A stretch of DNA of 64,000 bases from Rhodoferax sp. GTDB lineage: Bacteria; Pseudomonadota; Gammaproteobacteria; Burkholderiales; Burkholderiaceae_C. The notes under the pieces are model-generated. The model searched no databases, was not told where the DNA came from, and saw only the letters and a program-made list of their open reading frames with translations. Made by a program: the position numbers and the translations under genes. Positions 45,445-54,444 of this stretch are shown piece by piece (the first letter of the stretch is position 1; each line of letters opens with the position of its first letter). The stretch spans positions 300,511 to 364,510 of the forward strand of contig NZ_JAAFIX010000003.1 in the NCBI RefSeq assembly GCF_013297935.1. The letters run 5' to 3'.

Positions 45445-46797
45445 TCAACGCAACAACTTCAAGGCCAAAACCCGCTGCGCCACACAGCGCCCCTGGGTTT
45501 TGCCGCCTTCAATACCACTGCGGAAGTGAATGCCGGCATACATGCGCGAGATAGCGGCTTCGTCCGCCGCCACCTTAAAGTTTGCAAACGTGCGCGGGCC
45601 CCAGCCACGGTCGTTGTGGGTGTTGTCGGTGAAGGGCTTGTCGGCCCCGAGCACCTGCCCCAACACTGCGGCAGCGGCACTCGACTGCACCGAGTGGCCC
45701 GAAGGGTACTCAGGGAAAGGCGGCGTGTGCATCAACGTTGGCACCCAGTTGCTGTCCATCACCAGCTGCACATAGGTCACAGGTCTCAGCAGGTTCACGG
45801 TGTACTTGGTCTTCCAGCCTGCGATAAATGCATCGGCCATGGCAAGGTTGAGCTGCACATAGGTTTGTGCGGCCTGGGCGAGGTTGCCTTGGCGCTCTTG
45901 CAACACGTCCCCCGCGATAAAAGCCCAGTGGCCCGCCGGGGTGGGGGTTTTCAACGGGTCGTCCGCCCAGTACAGCGCTACTTGCCGCTGGGCCTGGGTG
46001 GCTTGGTTGCTCACGTGGTAAACCTCCTCGGCCTCTTTGTAAAACGCCGAGCCCGGCACCTCGGAATACGGCGGTATGGGCGGAGCCGGGCAGGTGTCTG
46101 CACCGGGGAGCACAAAGGGACGCACATCGCCCCACCACGGCAACAGGGGCGACGCAAATGCCGGCGGTGTGGCACTCCAGGTACCTTCTCCGCTGGGCGG
46201 CACATAGTTGAGCTGGCTGCGGCGCAGCGGACCCCAGGCCTCGTGCCCTCCATCGGTGCGGGCCCAGGTCATAACCGCCATGGCCATGAGCTTGCCGAAA
46301 GTTTCGGAGCGGTTGGTGACTTCCTGCGTCAGGCGGGTGGGGTCGAAATCGCGCGCCAACTTGAGGGGCAGGCTGCGCTCCAGCAAGTCAACCCGGGCCT
46401 TGTTTTCGGCGCTCGCGTTGGGAAACATCATGCGCGTCATGGTGGCCATGGCAGCGTTGGCCACCGTGGGCCAGTGCAGCACCTCATCTGGCTGGGCCCA
46501 AGGCAGGGACTGCAACTCGTTGAGTTGACCGGCCAGACTTTGGTGCCGGGGCATGCCGGGCACCACCGACTCATACAGCGTCAAGCCCAAATAGGCCAGT
46601 GCCCGCGAGGCCACGGGCGGGCTGAAGCCGGGCGTTTGCTGGGCCAGCAAGAGTGCCAGGCTGAACCACTCGGTGGCCACCCGGGCGCTGTAGTCTGCCG
46701 CGGGCAAGGGCGTGGCCACCGGGGCCTGCGCCCAGGCCGGTGCACTCCCCCAGGCCAGGCAGCCCGCCACTACGGCGCGCAGTAAAAGGTGTCTCAT
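45445..46797 (-). CDS. Vanadium-dependent haloperoxidase-like PAP2 protein, secreted
   Basis: 450 residues from ATG 46797, which overlaps the VCBS gene stop by 4 bases. Signal peptide MRHLLLRAVVAGCLAWGSAPAWA. The phosphate/vanadate site of the PAP2 superfamily is visible: KTKYTVNLLRPVTY (Lys, Arg), FPEYPSGHSVQSSAA (P-S-G-H with the histidine) and SRMYAGIHFRSGIEGG (R...H). Such proteins are either vanadium haloperoxidases or acid phosphatases. The coupled VCBS/ASPIC partner is typical of secreted haloperoxidase-like pairs. No halide specificity can be read from sequence. Confidence 0.85.
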   Translation of the reverse strand: MRHLLLRAVVAGCLAWGSAPAWAQAPVATPLPAADYSARVATEWFSLALLLAQQTPGFSPPVASRALAYLGLTLYESVVPGMPRHQSLAGQLNELQSLPWAQPDEVLHWPTVANAAMATMTRMMFPNASAENKARVDLLERSLPLKLARDFDPTRLTQEVTNRSETFGKLMAMAVMTWARTDGGHEAWGPLRRSQLNYVPPSGEGTWSATPPAFASPLLPWWGDVRPFVLPGADTCPAPPIPPYSEVPGSAFYKEAEEVYHVSNQATQAQRQVALYWADDPLKTPTPAGHWAFIAGDVLQERQGNLAQAAQTYVQLNLAMADAFIAGWKTKYTVNLLRPVTYVQLVMDSNWVPTLMHTPPFPEYPSGHSVQSSAAAAVLGQVLGADKPFTDNTHNDRGWGPRTFANFKVAADEAAISRMYAGIHFRSGIEGGKTQGRCVAQRVLALKLLR

Positions 46798-48431
46798 GGG
46801 GTTGCCGCCGGGCGCAAGCCCGCCTCGCTGAATTGGTAAAACGCATTTGCCTGCGCAGTCGCCCACTCGCTCCAGGCACCGTGGGGCCACTGCACCCGGA
46901 CCTGCACACGGGTCGCCTCGCCCAAGCCAAAGTGCATCCAGCCCAAGTGACCACTGGCGTGGCCGCCGCCCACGGTCAGCTCTTGTCGGATGACGCGAGC
47001 CGCCTCGCCTTCGCCCATGCGCAGCTCTACCCAGGCGCCCACGGCATCCAGGTTGCCGCTGGTTTGTTGCAAGCGCAGTTGCAGCCAGTGCCCGGTCGCT
47101 GCCGGGCTCGCCGGACTCGCCGGCACTTGGCGCCAGACTTGGGCCTTGTCCCAGCGATTCACCACCAGCACGTCCAGCAGGCCATCGCCATTGAGGTCGA
47201 CCACCATGCCGCCGCGTCCCCGCTTGAAGCTGGCGAGCCCGGCTTGGCTTCCCACCTCGGTGAAGTTGCCATCGGCTTGCTGCAGTAGCAGGTTGTTGGG
47301 GTCAAGGGTGGCAAAGTCGGGCATGGTGGACACATTGCCCTTGACGATGAACAAGTCCGCCAGGCCATCGTTGTTCAGGTCCGCAAACTGGGCATGCCAC
47401 GCGGTGCTGGGGTGCACATCGCCGCCCACGTAAGGGCGGTGGGCGGTCACACCGCGTTTGAAGGCCGTGTCGCGGTAACGGGGTTGCGCGGCCCCGGCTT
47501 CCAGCGTTTGAAGTTTGTTGTCGGACATGCTGGTCAGAAACACCTCGGGAAAGCCATCTTCATCGAGGTCGTGACTGGCAATCCCCATGCCCCAGATCTG
47601 CAAGGGCTTCCAGCCCCGGGCTGCGGTGAACAGGCTCGGAGCCTGGCCGGGCAGGAATTCCCACAACTGCTCTTCACCGCCTTTGTAGTACTCGCGGTCA
47701 TTGCTCACCCGCAGAGCAGGCGTGCCGGAGCGGTTCCAATCCGAAAACAACATCGACAACGCGCAGTGCCCCGGTTTCAGCGGTGTCGGCGCCGCGTACC
47801 CACCACCCTCGCGGGGCCTCAGCAACAAGCCCGGTGTGCAACTGCCCCATGGAAAATCGGGTTTGCTGCGGTCGGTGTAGGTGCCGAACGCCAGCGTGGG
47901 CCAAGCCTGTCCGCGCTCCCAAGTGGCCGAAAACGCAGTGTGCCAGCCGTTGCCGGTGCGGATGTTCCAGGCATCGTTGGCTTTTTCAAACTTGCATTGG
48001 CCCAGCCCTTTGTAGACCTGTACTTCGCCCACCCGCAGCACCACCAGGTCGGTCTGGCCATCGCCATCGATGTCCAGCGGGTAGGCGCCGATGGCGTTGG
48101 TCAGCTCTAACCCAGAGCGCTCCTCTTGCAGTTTGAGTGCACCGCCTCGCAGGCTGAGGTTGCGGTAGAACTTGGCCTTGTTCACCCCGGCGGTCACATA
48201 CACCTCGGGCAGGCCATCGCCATCGCAATCGAAGGTGGCCACGCCACCACCCACCATGTACTCGCCCTCGCCTTCGAAGCGGCTTTGCAATCCTGCGGTG
48301 TCGGTTTCTTCCAGGAAACGGGGCGCGACCGGTAGCGGGCCGGGCACCGGCGTCTGGGCCCACGCAGCGGCACCCCACAACAGGGCCAACCAGGGGCCGG
48401 CACCGGGCCGGAGTCGGGTAATGGATCGCAC
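46794..48431 (-). CDS. Secreted VCBS/FG-GAP repeat protein with ASPIC/UnbV domain (CRTAC1-like)
   Basis: 545 residues. A signal peptide near the start ends AAAWAQ. FG-GAP calcium-binding loops recur: FDCDGDGLPEVYV, LDIDGDGQTDLVV, HDLDEDGFPEVFL, FADLNNDGLADLFIV and VDLNGDGLLDVLVV, forming a beta-propeller. The C-terminal ASPIC/UnbV domain contains WLQLRLQQTSGNLDAVGAWVEL and GGGHASGHLGWMHFGLGEATRVQVRVQWPHG. It is translated just before, and coupled to, the haloperoxidase-like protein. Likely an extracellular partner or scaffold; substrate unknown. Confidence 0.88.
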   Translation of the reverse strand: MRSITRLRPGAGPWLALLWGAAAWAQTPVPGPLPVAPRFLEETDTAGLQSRFEGEGEYMVGGGVATFDCDGDGLPEVYVTAGVNKAKFYRNLSLRGGALKLQEERSGLELTNAIGAYPLDIDGDGQTDLVVLRVGEVQVYKGLGQCKFEKANDAWNIRTGNGWHTAFSATWERGQAWPTLAFGTYTDRSKPDFPWGSCTPGLLLRPREGGGYAAPTPLKPGHCALSMLFSDWNRSGTPALRVSNDREYYKGGEEQLWEFLPGQAPSLFTAARGWKPLQIWGMGIASHDLDEDGFPEVFLTSMSDNKLQTLEAGAAQPRYRDTAFKRGVTAHRPYVGGDVHPSTAWHAQFADLNNDGLADLFIVKGNVSTMPDFATLDPNNLLLQQADGNFTEVGSQAGLASFKRGRGGMVVDLNGDGLLDVLVVNRWDKAQVWRQVPASPASPAATGHWLQLRLQQTSGNLDAVGAWVELRMGEGEAARVIRQELTVGGGHASGHLGWMHFGLGEATRVQVRVQWPHGAWSEWATAQANAFYQFSEAGLRPAATP

Positions 48432-48472
48432 GCGGGAAACCTTTACGAAGAATGAACAGTCCGCTCGATCTT

Positions 48473-48492
48473 ATTAAGTTCGATGAATAAAC
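48473..48492. promoter_or_regulatory. XylR operator candidate 1 upstream of xylF
   Basis: ATTAAGTTCGATGAATAAAC shares 16 of 20 positions with a site upstream of xylA (54403-54422). Both contain the core TTCGA and lie in xylose-gene promoter regions, as expected for ROK-type XylR operators. Confidence 0.6.
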
Positions 48493-48539
48493 TATGTCGG
48501 GTTTATCCCTATTCGCGGGCTGAACGAAGTCCAGAACAA

Positions 48540-48560
48540 TTAGTTTGTCGCTCTTACTAA
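48540..48560. promoter_or_regulatory. XylR operator candidate 2 upstream of xylF
   Basis: TTAGTTTG and the inverted TTACTAA flank a short centre, giving a TTAGTnnG inverted repeat related to candidate 1. It lies about 90 bases before the xylF start and may overlap the promoter. Confidence 0.5.
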
Positions 48561-48651
48561 ATGCCGGTTTCGCATTTAAAGCGGTGCGATGACTCGGCTG
48601 AGTCTTTCCAAAACCATAGGCCTGAGACAGGCCAAATCACTGGAGACAACG

Positions 48652-49671
48652 ATGAAATTGAAGACAACACTGACCGCTTTGGCCCTGAGCATGGCTGCAG
48701 CCGGTGCCTTTGCCCAAGTGGTGGGCGTGAGCTGGTCCAACTTCCAGGAAGAGCGCTGGAAGACCGACGAAGCTGCCATCAAGGCCCAGCTGAGCAAAGA
48801 CGGCGCCAGCTACATCAGCGCGGACGCCGGTGGCTCGCCCGAGAAGCAACTGGCCGACATCGACAGCTTGATTGCCAAGGGCGCCAAGGCCCTGATCATT
48901 CTGGCCATGGACAAAGACGCCATCCTGCCCGCCATCAACAAGGCCAACCAGCAAAAGATCCCCGTGGTTGCCTATGACCGCCTGATCGAAGCGCCCGGCG
49001 TGTTCTACATCACCTTCGACAACGTGGAAGTGGGCCGCATGCAAGCCCGCGCCATTCTGGAAGCCAAGCCCAAAGGCAACTACGTGATGATCAAGGGCTC
49101 GCCTACTGACCCCAACGCCAACTTCCTGCGCGGTGGCCAGCAGGAAATCATTGACGCTGCGGTGAAAAAGGGCGACATCAAGATCGTGGGCGAGGAATAC
49201 ACCGACGGCTGGAAGCCCGAAGTCGCCCAGAAAAACATGGAGCAAATCATCACCAAGACCGGCGGCAAGATTGACGCCGTGGTGGCCTCCAACGACGGTA
49301 CTGCCGGTGGTGTGGTGGCTGCCTTGACCGCCAAGGGCATCAAGGGCATTCCGGTGTCGGGCCAGGACGGTGACCACGCTGCGCTGAACCGCGTAGCACT
49401 GGGCAGCCAGACCGTGTCGGTCTGGAAAGACGCCCGTGACCTGGGCCGTGACGCCGCCGCCGCCGCCGTGGTGTTGGCCAAGGGCCAAAAAGTGGCTGCT
49501 GCCCAGACCTGGAGCGGTGGCGAGAAGAAAGTGGCACTGCAAGCCCAGTTCTTGAAGCCTGTACCCGTGACCGCCAAGAACCTGGACCTGGTCGTCAAGG
49601 CCGGCTGGATCAAGAAAGAAGACCTGTGCAAGGGCGTTGATGCGGCAAAAGCACCCGCCGCCTGCAAGTGA
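48652..49671 (+). CDS. xylF: D-xylose ABC transporter substrate-binding protein
   Basis: 339 residues from ATG 48652. Signal peptide ends GAFAQ. Periplasmic-binding protein type 1 fold: [93 protein letters not shown] and [31 protein letters not shown] match XylF. It captures xylose in the periplasm. First gene of xylFHG-xylR-xylB, with operator-like sites upstream and a terminator hairpin directly after it. Confidence 0.95.
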   Translation: MKLKTTLTALALSMAAAGAFAQVVGVSWSNFQEERWKTDEAAIKAQLSKDGASYISADAGGSPEKQLADIDSLIAKGAKALIILAMDKDAILPAINKANQQKIPVVAYDRLIEAPGVFYITFDNVEVGRMQARAILEAKPKGNYVMIKGSPTDPNANFLRGGQQEIIDAAVKKGDIKIVGEEYTDGWKPEVAQKNMEQIITKTGGKIDAVVASNDGTAGGVVAALTAKGIKGIPVSGQDGDHAALNRVALGSQTVSVWKDARDLGRDAAAAAVVLAKGQKVAAAQTWSGGEKKVALQAQFLKPVPVTAKNLDLVVKAGWIKKEDLCKGVDAAKAPAACK

Positions 49672-49704
49672 TCAAAGTGCCACTCTGAGCTAGAGAGCCC
49701 TCCA

Positions 49705-49736
49705 ACCGCGGGCTGGCAGCAGCCTGCGGTTTTTTT
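49705..49736 (+). terminator. Intercistronic terminator between xylF and xylH
   Basis: ACCGCGGGCTG pairs with CAGCCTGCGGT (11 pairs, one G-U) around a GCAG loop and is followed by seven T residues. It lies within the operon, so it probably limits readthrough and lets xylF be made in excess over the permease, as is common for binding-protein transporters. Confidence 0.8.
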
Positions 49737-49756
49737 ATGTCTTGCGGAGAACGCAT

Positions 49757-50947
49757 GTGAATCCCGTTTTGAATTCCCTGAAGCAGGCGGCCATTGATTG
49801 GCGTCTGGTGATGATGGGCACCGTGTTGGCTGTGATTGCCATTGTGTTCAACATCTTGTCCGGCGGGCTGTTTATGTCCCCCGAGAATCTTTACAACATC
49901 GCCCAGCAAACTGCGGTGGTGGGTGTGGTGGCCACGGTGGTGGTGTTGATTATTGTGGCCCGCCACATCGACTTGTCGGTGGGCTCGGTCATGGGTTTTG
50001 TGGGGGTGCTGATTGCCACCCTCATGTACACCGGCGGCTGGCACTGGGTGTCGGCATCGTTGGCCGGGCTCGCTGTCGCTATCGCAGTCTCTTTGTACCA
50101 AGGTGCACTCACCGCCAAGCTGGGCGTGCCGTCTTTTGTGGTCACGCTGGGCGGCCTGATGTCGTTTCGTGGCGCTGCCTTTCTGGTGGCCGATGGCAAA
50201 ACCCAACCAGTCAACGACCTGTTTTTCCAGCGCTTGGGCGGCGGTTTTGATGGCGCTATCGGCGTCAGTGCCAGCTGGGCACTGGCTGCCGCCATTGTGC
50301 TGGCCCTGGTGCTGCAAATGTGGGCCAAGCGCCGCGCCAAAGCGTCTTACGAAGTGCCCAACAACCCTTTGTGGCTCGACGCCCTCTTGGTGCTGGTGCC
50401 GGTCATCTTGGCGGTGGGTTTTGTGGCTGCCATGAACAACTACCAAATTCCCAGCAAAGACGCGCCGCAGGGCGTGCCGATTCCGGTGCTGATCTGGGGC
50501 GCTGTGGCGCTGGTGCTGTCGTTCATCGTGCACCGCACCCGCTTCGGGCGCTATGTATTTGCCATGGGCGGCAACCCTGAAGCCGCCGCCTTGGTGGGAA
50601 TTCCGGTGCGCAAAGTCACCCTCATGTTGTTTGCGCTGATGGGCGTGCTCATCACCATTGCCGCCATGGTGTCTATTGCCCGGCTCAACGCCGGCACCAA
50701 CTCGCTGGGCACCAGCATGGAGCTGTATGTGATTGCCGCGGCTGTGATCGGCGGCACCGCGCTGGCGGGTGGGAGCGGGTCCATTCTGGGCTCGGTGCTA
50801 GGTGCACTGATCATGCAAAGCATTGACAGCGGCATGCTGCTGCTGGACGTGTCGATCGGGGTGCGCTACGTGATCATCGGGCAGGTCTTGATTGCAGCGG
50901 TGGTGTTTGATGTGATTTATCGCCGCATGACAGGAGACACCGCATGA
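49757..50947 (+). CDS. xylH: D-xylose ABC transporter permease
   Basis: 396 residues, starting with GTG at 49757 seven bases after GGAG; a TTG five codons earlier is in frame but poorly placed. About 10-12 helices. Family marks: [76 protein letters not shown] (EAA-like ATPase contact) and [31 protein letters not shown]. It overlaps xylG by 4 bases. Confidence 0.94.
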   Translation: MNPVLNSLKQAAIDWRLVMMGTVLAVIAIVFNILSGGLFMSPENLYNIAQQTAVVGVVATVVVLIIVARHIDLSVGSVMGFVGVLIATLMYTGGWHWVSASLAGLAVAIAVSLYQGALTAKLGVPSFVVTLGGLMSFRGAAFLVADGKTQPVNDLFFQRLGGGFDGAIGVSASWALAAAIVLALVLQMWAKRRAKASYEVPNNPLWLDALLVLVPVILAVGFVAAMNNYQIPSKDAPQGVPIPVLIWGAVALVLSFIVHRTRFGRYVFAMGGNPEAAALVGIPVRKVTLMLFALMGVLITIAAMVSIARLNAGTNSLGTSMELYVIAAAVIGGTALAGGSGSILGSVLGALIMQSIDSGMLLLDVSIGVRYVIIGQVLIAAVVFDVIYRRMTGDTA

Positions 50948-51717
50948 CCGAGCCACGCACTCCCTTGGTTGAAATGCGCAACATCCGCAAAGCCTTTGGT
51001 GGCGTCCATGCGGTGGAAGACGTCAGCATCAATCTTTACCCCGGCGAAGTGGTGGCCCTCTTGGGTCACAACGGCGCCGGCAAATCAACCCTCATGAAAA
51101 TGCTGGCCGGTGCCTACCCGATTGACAGCGGCGAGGTACTCATCAACGGCGACAGCGCCCAGATTCGCACCCCGGTCGATGCGCAGCGCTGCGGCATTGA
51201 GTCGATTTACCAGACCCTGGCCCTGGCCGACAACCTGGACGCCGTGGCCAACCTGTTTTTAGGCCGCGAGCTGCTCACCCGCTGGAACACGCTGGACGAC
51301 CACCGCATGGACGCGGACGCCCGCAAGGTGTTTCACCGGCTGAACAAGAACTTTAAGAACGTGCGTACCCCGGTGCGCCGACTCTCGGGCGGGCAGCGCC
51401 AAGTGGTGGCCATCTCCCGCGCCATTTACTTCAATGCCAAGATCCTCATCATGGACGAGCCCACTGCGGCCCTGGGCCCCGAGGAAACCGCGATGGTGGG
51501 CAACTTGGTGCGCCAACTCAAAGCCGAAGGCGTGGGCATTTTTCTGATCACCCACGACATGCCCGACGTGTTCGGGCTCAGCGACCGCCTCTCGGTGATG
51601 AAAAACGGCAAATTAGTAGGTACTTATCGCACGACAGACGTGGCGGAAGACGAAGTTCTTGGCATGATCATCGCTGGCAAACAACCTGAAGGAAAAGCAC
51701 AAACCCACACCCTGTAG
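50944..51717 (+). CDS. xylG: Sugar ABC transporter ATPase, single-domain XylG
   Basis: 257 residues, one nucleotide-binding domain. Walker [11 protein letters not shown]-loop SIYQTLAL, signature LSGGQRQ, Walker [10 protein letters not shown] and H-loop LITHDM. Most sugar (CUT2) ATPases such as E. coli XylG are fused double domains of about 500 residues; this one is half-length, like FrcA-type ATPases, so two copies would pair with XylH. ATGA overlap with xylH; XylR follows by 4 bases. Confidence 0.92.
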   Translation: MTEPRTPLVEMRNIRKAFGGVHAVEDVSINLYPGEVVALLGHNGAGKSTLMKMLAGAYPIDSGEVLINGDSAQIRTPVDAQRCGIESIYQTLALADNLDAVANLFLGRELLTRWNTLDDHRMDADARKVFHRLNKNFKNVRTPVRRLSGGQRQVVAISRAIYFNAKILIMDEPTAALGPEETAMVGNLVRQLKAEGVGIFLITHDMPDVFGLSDRLSVMKNGKLVGTYRTTDVAEDEVLGMIIAGKQPEGKAQTHTL

Positions 51718-51721
51718 TTTT

Positions 51722-52921
51722 GTGCAATTCACCCGCGAAATCATGAAAACCACCGGCGACCAACAACTCGTCAAACGCATCAACCGCAGCGTGCTGCTGC
51801 GGCTGCTGCGCGCGCAGCCGGGTTACTCCAGAGCCCAGCTCGCCACCGGCAGCGGGCTCACCAAGTCCACCGTCAGCCTGCTGGTGCGTGAGCTGATCGA
51901 CGAAGGCTGGGTCACAGAAACCGACATCACCGCCGCCCAAGGTCTGGGGCGGCCCTCCACGCCCCTGCACATCGACGGGCGCTCGCGCGGGCTGATAGGT
52001 GTGGAAGTTGCGGTGGAGGCTTTGCGCGTAGTGGGCGTCTCGCTCACAGGTCAGGTGCTGTGCGCCGCCGAAGAAGCGCTTATCGGCACCAAACCCGAAG
52101 AGGTGTGCCGGCAGGCCGCACGCCTGATTGCACGGACTTATGCGCAACTGCAACAACGCAGCATTGCGCTGACCGGAGTTGGCGTGGGCCTGCCCGGCGC
52201 TTTTGACGAGGCCACGGGCATGCTGCGGTTTGCCCCCAACCTCGGCTGGCGCAATGTGGACTTTCTGCCCATGATTGCCCAGGCCCTGAGCCAGGCGCAG
52301 GTGCCCGAGGTGCAAGTGCATGTGCAAAACGAAGCCGATACCGCCGCCCTGAGCGAATACGAGTTTGCCGATGGCGATGCCAGCGACTCCCTGATTTTTG
52401 TGACCTGCGGCGCCGGTGTGGGCGCGGGTATTGTGATCAACGACCGGCTGTTTACCGGCAAGCAAGGCATGGCAGGTGAAATCGGCCACAGCACCTTGCA
52501 GATCGACGGGCCGCTGTGCTCCTGCGGGCGCAAGGGCTGCGCCGAAACGTTTTTTGGCGCGCGCGCACTGGCCCGCTTGCCCGACCCCGCCCAGGGCGGC
52601 CGCTACCTCGGCGTGGTGCTGCAAAACCTGTGGACCACCTTTAACCCCAGCACCCTGGTGGTGGGCGGCCCATCGTGCGACACCTATCCGGGCATCGTCA
52701 AAGCAGCGCAAGACACGTTGCAAAGCTATGCCAGTGCCGCCGGCATGGCGCCGCCGCCGGTGCGGGCAGCCCGCTACGGTCTGCTGGCCTCTGCCGTGGG
52801 CGCAGCCGCACTGGTGCTGCACCATGAACTGCGCCCCATGCACAACCGCATTCCCACACCCCCTGCTCCGGTGATTGAAGCCCCGGACGAAGCCTTTTCT
52901 ACAGCGAGCACCACGGTTTAA
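51722..52921 (+). CDS. xylR: Xylose-responsive ROK family repressor
   Basis: 399 residues from GTG 51722 (ATG 51743 is seven codons in and may be the true start). N-terminal winged helix: NRSVLLRLLRAQPGYSRAQLATGSGLTKSTVSLLVRELIDEGWV. C-terminal ROK sugar-kinase-like domain with GIGVGLPG-type block GVGVGLPGAFD, GAGVGAGIVIND and zinc cluster CSCGRKGCAE. It sits in the middle of the xylose locus and probably represses xylFHG and xylA, binding xylose as inducer. Confidence 0.92.
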   Translation: MQFTREIMKTTGDQQLVKRINRSVLLRLLRAQPGYSRAQLATGSGLTKSTVSLLVRELIDEGWVTETDITAAQGLGRPSTPLHIDGRSRGLIGVEVAVEALRVVGVSLTGQVLCAAEEALIGTKPEEVCRQAARLIARTYAQLQQRSIALTGVGVGLPGAFDEATGMLRFAPNLGWRNVDFLPMIAQALSQAQVPEVQVHVQNEADTAALSEYEFADGDASDSLIFVTCGAGVGAGIVINDRLFTGKQGMAGEIGHSTLQIDGPLCSCGRKGCAETFFGARALARLPDPAQGGRYLGVVLQNLWTTFNPSTLVVGGPSCDTYPGIVKAAQDTLQSYASAAGMAPPPVRAARYGLLASAVGAAALVLHHELRPMHNRIPTPPAPVIEAPDEAFSTASTTV

Positions 52922-52923
52922 CT

Positions 52924-54372
52924 ATGTTTTTAGGTATTGATATCGGCACCTCAGAAGTCAAAGCACTTCTGCTCTCGGACGAGCACCGCATCATCGGCTC
53001 GGCCGGCACCACCCTCACGGTGCAACGCCCTCACCCCGGCCACAGCGAGCAACACCCGGCCGACTGGTGGGCTGCCACCCAAAGCGCCCTGCTCAAGCTG
53101 CAAGCGGCTCACCCCGCCGAGTACGCCGCGGCCCGCGCCATCGGCCTGTCGGGCCAGATGCACGGCGCTGTCTTGCTGGACGCGCAAGACCGCGTGTTGC
53201 GCCCCGCCATTTTGTGGAACGACACCCGCTGCGCCCAGGAGTGCATCGACATGATGGCCGAGCTGCCGGGCCTGACCGATCTGGCCGGCAGCCTTGCCAT
53301 GCCCGGCTTTACTGCACCTAAGTTGCGCTGGGTGGCCAAGCACGAGCCCGACATCTTTAGGCAAGTGGCCAAGGTGCTGCTCCCCAAAGACTATGTGCGC
53401 CTCATGCTCACTGGCGACTACGCCTGCGACATGTCAGACGCCAGCGGCACCCTGTGGCTGGACGTGCAACAGCGCGACTGGTCTGACGCACTGTTGGCAC
53501 TGACCGGCCTGAACCGCAGCCACATGCCCCGTTTGGTGGAAGGCAGCGCCCCCGGCGGCACGCTGAAGGACGATGTGGCCCAGTCACTCGGTTTACGCAA
53601 AGGCATCGTGGTGGCCGGTGGCGCGGGTGACAACGCTGCCAGCGCAGTGGGCATGGGCGCAGTCGACAGCGGCCAAGGCTTTTTGTCGCTGGGCACCAGC
53701 GGTGTGCTTTTTGTGGTGACGCCCAGCTACCAGCCCAACGCCGCCAGCGCCACCCACGCGTTTTGCCACGCTGTGCCCGGCCGCTGGCACCAGATGAGCG
53801 TGATGCTGTCTGCCGCCAGCAGCCTGCAGTGGGCGACCGACTTGCTGGGCGCTCCCCACGCCGGTGTGGTGGCTGACAAGGCCGCCGCGCTCAGCCCGGC
53901 ACAGCGCGCAGCATCGCCCCTGTTTTTGCCCTACCTGGGCGGAGAGCGCACCCCCCACAACGACGCCAACGTGCGCGGCAGCTTTCACCAGCTCAGCTTT
54001 GACACCGACGCCGCTCGCCTGGGCTACGCGGTGATGGAAGGCGTGACCTTCGGCCTCAAAGACGGCTTGGCCGCCCTCAACGCTGCCGGCAGCAGCGTGC
54101 AGCGCATCTCGCTGGTGGGCGGCGGCGCACGCAGCACCTTCTGGGCGCAGCAACTGGCCAGCGCGCTGAATGTATACATCGTCACACACGGCAGCTCGGC
54201 CGTCGGCGGCGCCTTGGGCGCAGCGCGCCTGGGCTGGCTGGCAACCGGGGCCGACATGGCGGCTGTGTGCCTGACCCCCGAGGTAGACGCCACCTACCAC
54301 CCCGACCCTGCTGAACAAGCCCTGCTGATGGACCGCTACGCGACCTTCCGCAGCCTTTACCGCACCGTGTAA
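52924..54372 (+). CDS. xylB: Xylulokinase
   Basis: 482 residues, 2 bases after xylR. FGGY kinase family: MFLGIDIGTSEVKALLLSD, IGLSGQMHGAVLLD, ILWNDTRCAQE, PGFTAPKLRWV, KDYVRLMLTGDYACDMSDASGTLWLD, GGAGDNAASAVGMG, YLGGERTPHND and LVGGGARSTFWAQQLAS. Phosphorylates xylulose to xylulose 5-phosphate. All motifs are intact. Confidence 0.96.
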   Translation: MFLGIDIGTSEVKALLLSDEHRIIGSAGTTLTVQRPHPGHSEQHPADWWAATQSALLKLQAAHPAEYAAARAIGLSGQMHGAVLLDAQDRVLRPAILWNDTRCAQECIDMMAELPGLTDLAGSLAMPGFTAPKLRWVAKHEPDIFRQVAKVLLPKDYVRLMLTGDYACDMSDASGTLWLDVQQRDWSDALLALTGLNRSHMPRLVEGSAPGGTLKDDVAQSLGLRKGIVVAGGAGDNAASAVGMGAVDSGQGFLSLGTSGVLFVVTPSYQPNAASATHAFCHAVPGRWHQMSVMLSAASSLQWATDLLGAPHAGVVADKAAALSPAQRAASPLFLPYLGGERTPHNDANVRGSFHQLSFDTDAARLGYAVMEGVTFGLKDGLAALNAAGSSVQRISLVGGGARSTFWAQQLASALNVYIVTHGSSAVGGALGAARLGWLATGADMAAVCLTPEVDATYHPDPAEQALLMDRYATFRSLYRTV

Positions 54373-54402
54373 TTCACCCTTTTCCGGCGTTAAGCCGGGC
54401 CT

Positions 54403-54422
54403 ATTTAGTTCGACCAATCAAC
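54403..54422. promoter_or_regulatory. XylR operator candidate 3 upstream of xylA
   Basis: ATTTAGTTCGACCAATCAAC matches 16 of 20 bases of the site upstream of xylF (48473-48492). It lies 23 bases before the xylA ATG, so xylA probably has its own XylR-controlled promoter. Confidence 0.6.
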
Positions 54423-54444
54423 AAATTAAACACCTGAGGAAACT

